Source: BM003 sp963699835 (GTDB taxonomy: Bacteria; Pseudomonadota; Gammaproteobacteria; Steroidobacterales; BM003). From it: a DNA stretch of 64,000 nucleotides. The stretch is from the NCBI GenBank assembly GCA_963699835.1, contig CAVOVJ010000010.1, positions 1 through 64,000 of the forward strand, written 5' to 3'. The notes beneath the pieces were generated by a model. That model worked only from the letters and a program-made list of their open reading frames with translations, was not told the origin of the DNA and made no database searches. The position numbers and the translations under genes were made by a program. This document shows, piece by piece, positions 59,265-64,000 of the stretch (the stretch's first letter is position 1; the number at the start of each line of letters is the position of its first letter).

Positions 59265-61058
59265 ATGCAGAATATCCGTAATTTCTCGATAATTGCCCAC
59301 ATCGATCATGGCAAGTCCACGCTTGCTGACCGTTTCATACAGCTGTGCGGTGGCCTGAGCGAGCGCGAGATGGCCGAGCAGGTGCTCGATTCCATGGATC
59401 TCGAGCGCGAACGGGGCATCACGATCAAGGCGCAGTGCGTTTCGCTCGACTATGTCAGTGCGGACGGATCGCCATATCGCCTGAACTTCATCGATACGCC
59501 GGGTCATGTCGACTTTTCCTATGAGGTGTCGCGTTCGCTGGCTGCTTGCGAGGGCGCGCTGCTCGTCGTGGATGCCGCCCAGGGTGTCGAGGCACAGAGC
59601 GTGGCCAACTGTTATACCGCCCTGGACATGGGGCTCGAGGTGCTGCCGGTCATCAACAAGATCGATCTCCCGTCGGCGAGCCCCGAAACGGTGATGCAGG
59701 AAATCGAGGAGATTATCGGGATTGAGGCGCATGATGCCTTGCTGACCAGCGCCAAGACCGGGCTGGGTGTGCCGGAACTGCTGGAAGCGCTGGTGCGGAG
59801 AATCCCGCCTCCACGCGGAAATGCCGACGCCCCGTTGCAGGCGCTGATCATCGATTCGTGGTTCGATAACTATGTCGGTGTCGTGTCGCTGATCCGGGTT
59901 GTCAACGGTGCATTGCGTCGGCGCGACAAAATTCAGGTGATGTCCACCGGGCGTACCCATCTGGTTGACCGCATCGGCCGGTTTAGGCCGAAGATGACGG
60001 ATTCCGACACACTCGGAACCGGTGAGGTCGGATTCCTGATCGCCGGGATAAAGGACATCGATGGTGCGCCGGTCGGGGATACGCTGACCGACGCAAAAAA
60101 TCCCTGCGATGCACAGTTACCCGGATTCAAACAGATACAGCCGCGGGTTTTCGCGGGGCTGTTCCCGATCAGCTCGGACGACTACGAGGCGTTTCGGGAG
60201 GCGCTGCAGAAATTGCGGCTCAACGATGCCGCATTGCACTTCGAGCCCGAGTCGTCGCAGGCGCTGGGATTCGGATTCCGCTGCGGGTTTCTTGGCATGC
60301 TGCATATGGAAATCGTGCAGGAGCGGCTGGAGCGCGAGTATTCCCTCGAGTTGATTACCACGGCGCCTACGGTGATTTACCAGGTTTTGAACACGGCTGG
60401 CGAAGTCCTGAGCATCGACAATCCCTCCAATCTTCCGGCGGTCAATCAGGTCGATGAAATTCGCGAGCCGATCATTAAGGCGAACATCCTGGTGCCGCAA
60501 GAGCACGTTGGTGCCGTTATCAAGCTGTGTATCGAGAAACGCGGTGTACAGACACGGCTGCATTACACCGGGAGCCAGGTGCAGATTGAGTACGAGTTGC
60601 CACTGGCCGAGGTCGTGCTTGATTTCTTCGATCGCCTGAAGTCCACGAGTCGCGGTTATGCCTCATTCGATTATGAATTCGCACGTTTTCAGGCGGCCCC
60701 GCTGGTCAAGCTGGATATCCTGATCAACGCCGAAAGGGTCGATGCACTGTCGATCATCGTGCACAAGGATGCGGCCTATGCGCGTGGCCGCGAACTCGTG
60801 GAAAAAATGCGCGAACTGATTCCGCGGCAGATGTTCGAGGTGGCGATACAGGCTGCCATCGGCGCCCATGTCATCGCCCGCAGTACCGTGAAGGCGATGC
60901 GTAAGAACGTGACGGCCAAGTGCTATGGCGGGGACGTGAGTCGCAAACGAAAGTTGCTGGAGAAGCAGAAGGCGGGAAAACGACGGATGAAACAGCTCGG
61001 GTCGGTGGAAATCCCGCAGGAAGCCTTTCTCGCTGTATTGCAGGTGGAGAAAAAATGA
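59265..61058 (+). CDS. lepA: Elongation factor 4 (LepA)
   Basis: Ribosome-associated GTPase. G1 motif IIAHIDHGKSTLADRF, switch region ERGITIKAQCVSLDY, G3 FIDTPGHVDFSYEV, G4 VINKIDLP. The C-terminal LepA-specific domain has TVKAMRKNVTAKCYGGDVSR and KRKLLEKQKAGKRRM. ATG 59265 matches the family start (MQNIRNFSIIAHID). 597 residues, intact. Confidence 0.98.
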   Translation: MQNIRNFSIIAHIDHGKSTLADRFIQLCGGLSEREMAEQVLDSMDLERERGITIKAQCVSLDYVSADGSPYRLNFIDTPGHVDFSYEVSRSLAACEGALLVVDAAQGVEAQSVANCYTALDMGLEVLPVINKIDLPSASPETVMQEIEEIIGIEAHDALLTSAKTGLGVPELLEALVRRIPPPRGNADAPLQALIIDSWFDNYVGVVSLIRVVNGALRRRDKIQVMSTGRTHLVDRIGRFRPKMTDSDTLGTGEVGFLIAGIKDIDGAPVGDTLTDAKNPCDAQLPGFKQIQPRVFAGLFPISSDDYEAFREALQKLRLNDAALHFEPESSQALGFGFRCGFLGMLHMEIVQERLEREYSLELITTAPTVIYQVLNTAGEVLSIDNPSNLPAVNQVDEIREPIIKANILVPQEHVGAVIKLCIEKRGVQTRLHYTGSQVQIEYELPLAEVVLDFFDRLKSTSRGYASFDYEFARFQAAPLVKLDILINAERVDALSIIVHKDAAYARGRELVEKMRELIPRQMFEVAIQAAIGAHVIARSTVKAMRKNVTAKCYGGDVSRKRKLLEKQKAGKRRMKQLGSVEIPQEAFLAVLQVEKK

Positions 61059-61094
61059 CCAATACTGCGCACGCTTTCGGGAACAGGCAAACCT

Positions 61095-61871
61095 ATGCAG
61101 ATTGATTTCGCACTATTGCTGGTGGTGGCGGCGTTGGTCACCGGCGTCATCTGGGCGATCGACGCGTGGAAATTCAAGCCGCGCCGGCTCGCGTCCGGTG
61201 ACGGGACGGGACAGGAGCCGTTACTGGTCGAATACGCACGCTCTTTTTTCCCGATCATCGTCGTTGTGCTGGTCGTGCGCTCGTTTCTGTACGAGCCATT
61301 TCGGATACCTTCCAGTTCGATGATGCCGACGCTTCTGGTGGGCGATTTCATTTTCGTGAACAAGTTCGCATACGGATTGCGCCTGCCCGTGCTGAATACA
61401 AAGGTGGTGCCTATCGGCGAGCCGCAGCGTGGGGATGTCGTGGTGTTCAGATTGCCGAGCGACCCGAGTACCAATTACATCAAGCGGCTGGTCGGTTTGC
61501 CGGGTGACCGGATCGAATATCGTGGCAAGCGGCTTATGATCAACGGCGAGCAAGTCTCGCTGGAGCGTTCTGACGCCGCGGACGAGGTGTCGCAGCCATT
61601 ATCAGAGTTGTTTCGTGAGAAGCTCGGTAACGCCGAGCACGACATTCTCATGATAAGAGGCAAGAACAGCCCGGAGGGCGAATACTTGGTTCCGGAGGGG
61701 CATTTTTTTGTCATGGGCGATAATCGGGATAATAGCCGTGACAGCCGGTTTGCAGCTGTCGGTTTTATTCCCGAGGACATGCTCGTGGGCAAAGCCGTGC
61801 GCATCTGGATGAATTGGGACTGGGGGAACGGTTCGCCAATGTGGAGCCGTATCGGCGACGCAATTCGTTAG
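61095..61871 (+). CDS. lepB: Signal peptidase I
   Basis: Membrane serine protease that removes signal peptides. The catalytic serine is in RIPSSSMMPTLLVGDFIFVN and the general-base lysine in TNYIKRLVGLPGD; GHFFVMGDNRDNSRDSRF is the C-terminal conserved box. Two N-terminal helices (FALLLVVAALVTGVIWAID, FFPIIVVVLVVRSFLY). 258 residues. A 16-codon frame (61055-61105), starting on the lepA stop in ATGA form, overlaps the lepB start and could couple translation. Confidence 0.96.
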   Translation: MQIDFALLLVVAALVTGVIWAIDAWKFKPRRLASGDGTGQEPLLVEYARSFFPIIVVVLVVRSFLYEPFRIPSSSMMPTLLVGDFIFVNKFAYGLRLPVLNTKVVPIGEPQRGDVVVFRLPSDPSTNYIKRLVGLPGDRIEYRGKRLMINGEQVSLERSDAADEVSQPLSELFREKLGNAEHDILMIRGKNSPEGEYLVPEGHFFVMGDNRDNSRDSRFAAVGFIPEDMLVGKAVRIWMNWDWGNGSPMWSRIGDAIR

Positions 61872-61886
61872 ATGGAGGAGAAATTG

Positions 61887-62252
61887 ATGCACCAGCAACA
61901 GAAGGGTATGACCCTTATCGGATTCCTGCTCACGGCAATAATTGCCGGTGCAATCGTTTTTGCCGGGTTGCGTCTCGTGCCGGTTTATCTCGAGTACATG
62001 AAAGTCGAATCCGTGCTCAATGGCGCGCGCGACGAGTTTAACGGGCAGACGCCTTCTGCCCCGGTCGTTCGTGCCTCGATCGAAAAACGCCTGGATATCG
62101 AGGGCGTGACCGTCGTTGGCATCAAGGACTTCAAGATTCGCAAGTCCGAAGGCGGGTACGACGTCTCGATCGAGTATGCGCATACGGTCCCCTATATTGC
62201 CAACGTTTCTTTCCAGGCGGATTTCAACAAAAGCGTCCATGTCGGAAGGTGA
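61887..62252 (+). CDS. DUF4845 single-pass membrane protein
   Basis: A 121-residue protein with one N-terminal helix that resembles a type IV pilin-like start (QQKGMTLIGFLLTAIIAGAI), then a soluble part (RLVPVYLEYMKVESVLNGAR, DFKIRKSEGGYDVSIEYAHT). The family regularly sits between lepB and rnc in gammaproteobacteria; function unknown. GGAGGA at 61875-61880 selects ATG 61887 over ATG 61872. Confidence 0.9.
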   Translation: MHQQQKGMTLIGFLLTAIIAGAIVFAGLRLVPVYLEYMKVESVLNGARDEFNGQTPSAPVVRASIEKRLDIEGVTVVGIKDFKIRKSEGGYDVSIEYAHTVPYIANVSFQADFNKSVHVGR

Positions 62253-62929
62253 GCAAGGCAGAGCGATGGTCCGAGCGCCTGCTCGGTTACCAATTCAATG
62301 AAGTCTCCTTATTGCGTGCGGCGCTGACCCATCGCAGCGCCGGTTCGGGCCACAACGAGCGCCTCGAGTTTCTTGGTGATGCGTTCCTCAACTATGTTAT
62401 CGGTGCCGAGTTGTTTCGGCGCCTGCCGCGCGCCGTCGAAGGCGATCTGAGCCGATTGCGTGCGAAGCTCGTGCGTGGCGAAACGCTTACTGAAATGGCG
62501 AGCGAGCTCGGGCTCGGCGAGCACCTCAATCTCGGCCGGGGAGAGCTGAAGGCCGGTGGTTTCCGCCGCGCGTCGATTCTTGCGGACGCATTCGAAGCTG
62601 TGATCGGGGCGGTGCTGTTGGACGGCGGTCACGATGCCTGTCGCGACTGGTTGCTGGGCCTGTTTTCGAAACGGCTCGGATCTTTGCCGCCGGCGGCGGC
62701 GCTAAAGGACGCCAAAACCCGTTTGCAGGAGTATTTGCAGGCGCGCAAATTGCCCCTGCCGGATTATCGCCTGGAAGCCGCCACAGGGGAGGCGCACAGG
62801 CGCGAATTCGAGATAAGTTGCCATGTGCCGGCGCTGGATCTGGTCACGGCGGGACACGGCCGGAGTCGCCGCGCTGCCGAACAGACGGCGGCACAGAGGA
62901 TGATCGAGATACTGGAGTCGCAAGAATGA
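62249..62929 (+). CDS. rnc: Ribonuclease III
   Basis: Double-strand-specific endoribonuclease for rRNA processing. Catalytic signature NERLEFLGDAFLNYVIGAEL, then ILADAFEAVIGAVLLDGG; a C-terminal double-stranded-RNA-binding domain starts about residue 150 (DAKTRLQEYLQARKLPLPDY) and ends GRSRRAAEQTAAQRMIEIL. The signature has F-N where E. coli has V-L in non-catalytic positions. GTG start overlaps the previous stop. 226 residues. Confidence 0.97.
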   Translation: MSKAERWSERLLGYQFNEVSLLRAALTHRSAGSGHNERLEFLGDAFLNYVIGAELFRRLPRAVEGDLSRLRAKLVRGETLTEMASELGLGEHLNLGRGELKAGGFRRASILADAFEAVIGAVLLDGGHDACRDWLLGLFSKRLGSLPPAAALKDAKTRLQEYLQARKLPLPDYRLEAATGEAHRREFEISCHVPALDLVTAGHGRSRRAAEQTAAQRMIEILESQE

Positions 62930-63822
62930 GCGGCGAATCGATGCGAAGTGGTTATGTGGTCATTGCGGGTCGTCCCAACGTCGGGAAGTCGACGTTGATG
63001 AACGGGCTGCTCGGCGAGAAGCTGTCGATTGTCAGCCATAAGCCGCAGACGACGCGGCATCGCATTCTAGGGGTTCTCACAGATACGGCTTCGCAGGTTG
63101 TTTTCGTGGATACACCGGGCCTGCATCGCGAGGCCGGTCGCGCGCTTAACCGTAGCCTGAACCGGGCGGCGAAGACGGCTGTTGCCGATGCGGATCTTGC
63201 GCTATTCGTAATCGAGGCGCTGCGCTGGACCGAGGAAGACGACGACGTGCTGCAGCGTTTGCAGCAACAGGAGATTGCGACTTTACTGGTAATCAACAAG
63301 ATCGACCGGGTGACGGACAAAACGGCGCTGTTGCCGTTTATCGACGATATGCGAAAACGCACCGGGTGCGAGGAAATTTTTCCGCTGTCAGCGCTGAAGG
63401 ACGACGGTGTTGCGCGTTTGCTGGATGCGATCCGGTTGCGACTGCCGGTCGGGCCGGCTCTGTTCCCGCCCGATCAGCTCACCGATCGCAGCGAGCGTTT
63501 TATCGCCTCCGAAATTATCCGTGAGAAGCTGACCCGCGCCCTGCATCAGGAATTGCCGTACGGTATCAATGTCGAGATCGAGGCCTACCACGAAGATCAG
63601 CAGGGCGTTCGCATCAATGCGGTAATCTGGGTCGAGCGTCCGGGTCAGAAGGCGATTGCGATCGGGCATAAAGGCGAGACCATGAAGGCGGTAGGGCGGG
63701 CGGCGCGGCTGGAACTAAAAAAGCGACTCGGGCGTCCGGTTCACCTCGAACTGTGGGTAAAGGTGCTTTCAAACTGGGCCGACAACGAGCGCCACTTACG
63801 ACGTTTTGGCTACGATGTCTGA
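62926..63822 (+). CDS. era: GTPase Era
   Basis: Ribosome-biogenesis GTPase that binds the 3' end of 16S rRNA. G1 VIAGRPNVGKSTLMNGLLGE, effector KPQTTRHRILGV, G3 FVDTPGLH, G4 VINKIDRV; C-terminal KH domain with IAIGHKGETMKAVGRAARLE. ATG 62926 overlaps the rnc stop. 298 residues. Confidence 0.98.
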   Translation: MSGESMRSGYVVIAGRPNVGKSTLMNGLLGEKLSIVSHKPQTTRHRILGVLTDTASQVVFVDTPGLHREAGRALNRSLNRAAKTAVADADLALFVIEALRWTEEDDDVLQRLQQQEIATLLVINKIDRVTDKTALLPFIDDMRKRTGCEEIFPLSALKDDGVARLLDAIRLRLPVGPALFPPDQLTDRSERFIASEIIREKLTRALHQELPYGINVEIEAYHEDQQGVRINAVIWVERPGQKAIAIGHKGETMKAVGRAARLELKKRLGRPVHLELWVKVLSNWADNERHLRRFGYDV

Positions 63823-64000
63823 GGGACCCAGCCGGATTCGTCTCCAGCCCGTTTTCCTGCTCCACCATCGCCCCTACCGCGACAGTAGCGAGCTGCTCGA
63901 AGTATTGACCGCAGATTACGGCCGGCTCGGTGTGATCAGCCGCGGGAGCCGTGGCCGCCGTTCCCGTCTGCGCGGTGTATTACGTCCGTTTGCGCCGTTG
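63815..64000 (+). CDS. recO: DNA repair protein RecO, N-terminal part (cut by window edge)
   Basis: Mediator that loads RecA with RecF and RecR. Only 62 codons are visible, from ATG 63815 overlapping the era stop: RLQPVFLLHHRPYRDSSELL followed by EVLTADYGRLGVISRGSRGR, which matches the RecO N-terminal OB fold. The order rnc-era-recO is standard. Confidence 0.93.
   Translation, partial: MSEGPSRIRLQPVFLLHHRPYRDSSELLEVLTADYGRLGVISRGSRGRRSRLRGVLRPFAPL

Overview
The window is a chromosomal stretch from a gammaproteobacterium, almost wall-to-wall housekeeping genes with short or overlapping junctions (many ATGA/GTGA/TTGA stop-start overlaps). The gene order is the classic gammaproteobacterial one for rpsB-tsf-pyrH-frr-uppS-cdsA-dxr-rseP-bamA-skp-lpxD-fabZ-lpxA-lpxB-rnhB-dnaE-accA and for surE-pcm-yqaA-nlpD-rpoS. 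The block rpfE-recJ-prfB-lysS recalls the Xanthomonas rpf region, so I infer a lineage outside the Enterobacterales, near the Xanthomonadales/Chromatiales side. No species call is possible from this alone. I see no IS element, prophage, tRNA, rRNA or CRISPR array.

Layout. 1-512 (minus): the start of dapE and an ArsC/Spx-like gene. 749-5537 (plus): pstS-pstC-pstA-pstB, a high-affinity phosphate importer without phoU. 5560-8866 (minus): molybdenum cofactor genes moaA-moaC-moaD-moaE-moeB/rhodanese, convergent with pst. 8923-13491 (minus): dapD, glnD, map. 13502 onward (plus): translation, isoprenoid, outer-membrane and lipid A genes through dnaE, accA, tilS, pyrG, kdsA, eno, ftsB, ispD, ispF and truD. 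40603-41124 (minus): a Smr-domain gene. 41250-45003 (plus): surE, pcm, yqaA, nlpD, rpoS, ending tail-to-tail on an AAMDC-family gene. 45.6-50.9 kb: rpfE-like, recJ, prfB with its programmed +1 frameshift, lysS. 50.9-51.9 kb (minus): ygfZ. 51.9-55.8 kb: a succinate dehydrogenase block with a previously hidden SDHAF4-like small gene, then sdhC, sdhD, sdhA, sdhB, sdhE. 55.8-59.2 kb: ygfX and the envelope-stress operon rpoE-rseA-rseB-rseC with a glutaredoxin-like gene. 59.3-64 kb: lepA, lepB, a DUF4845 gene, rnc, era and the start of recO.

A second theme is sequence quality. About two dozen single-base indels break otherwise conserved genes, including essential ones (uppS, rpsB tail, tilS, moa genes, sdhC). 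Several sit in G, C or T runs, and the intact protein continues in the next frame. The pst genes and ygfZ are worst; about 15 kb from cdsA to accA looks clean. I therefore annotate these genes across the shift. The prfB shift is different: it is the conserved, regulated RF2 recoding site and must not be corrected away. Indel correction also exposes real features that the raw frames hide: the SDHAF4-like gene at 51924, the separation of moaD from moaE, the real ends of sdhC and pcm, and the C-terminus of the RpfE-like protein.

No clearly undescribed system is visible. The observations most worth a second look are the SDHAF4-like gene beside sdhC, the unbroken MoaE-MoeB-rhodanese reading frame, and a sigma-E-type promoter inside the end of ygfX that should autoregulate rpoE.
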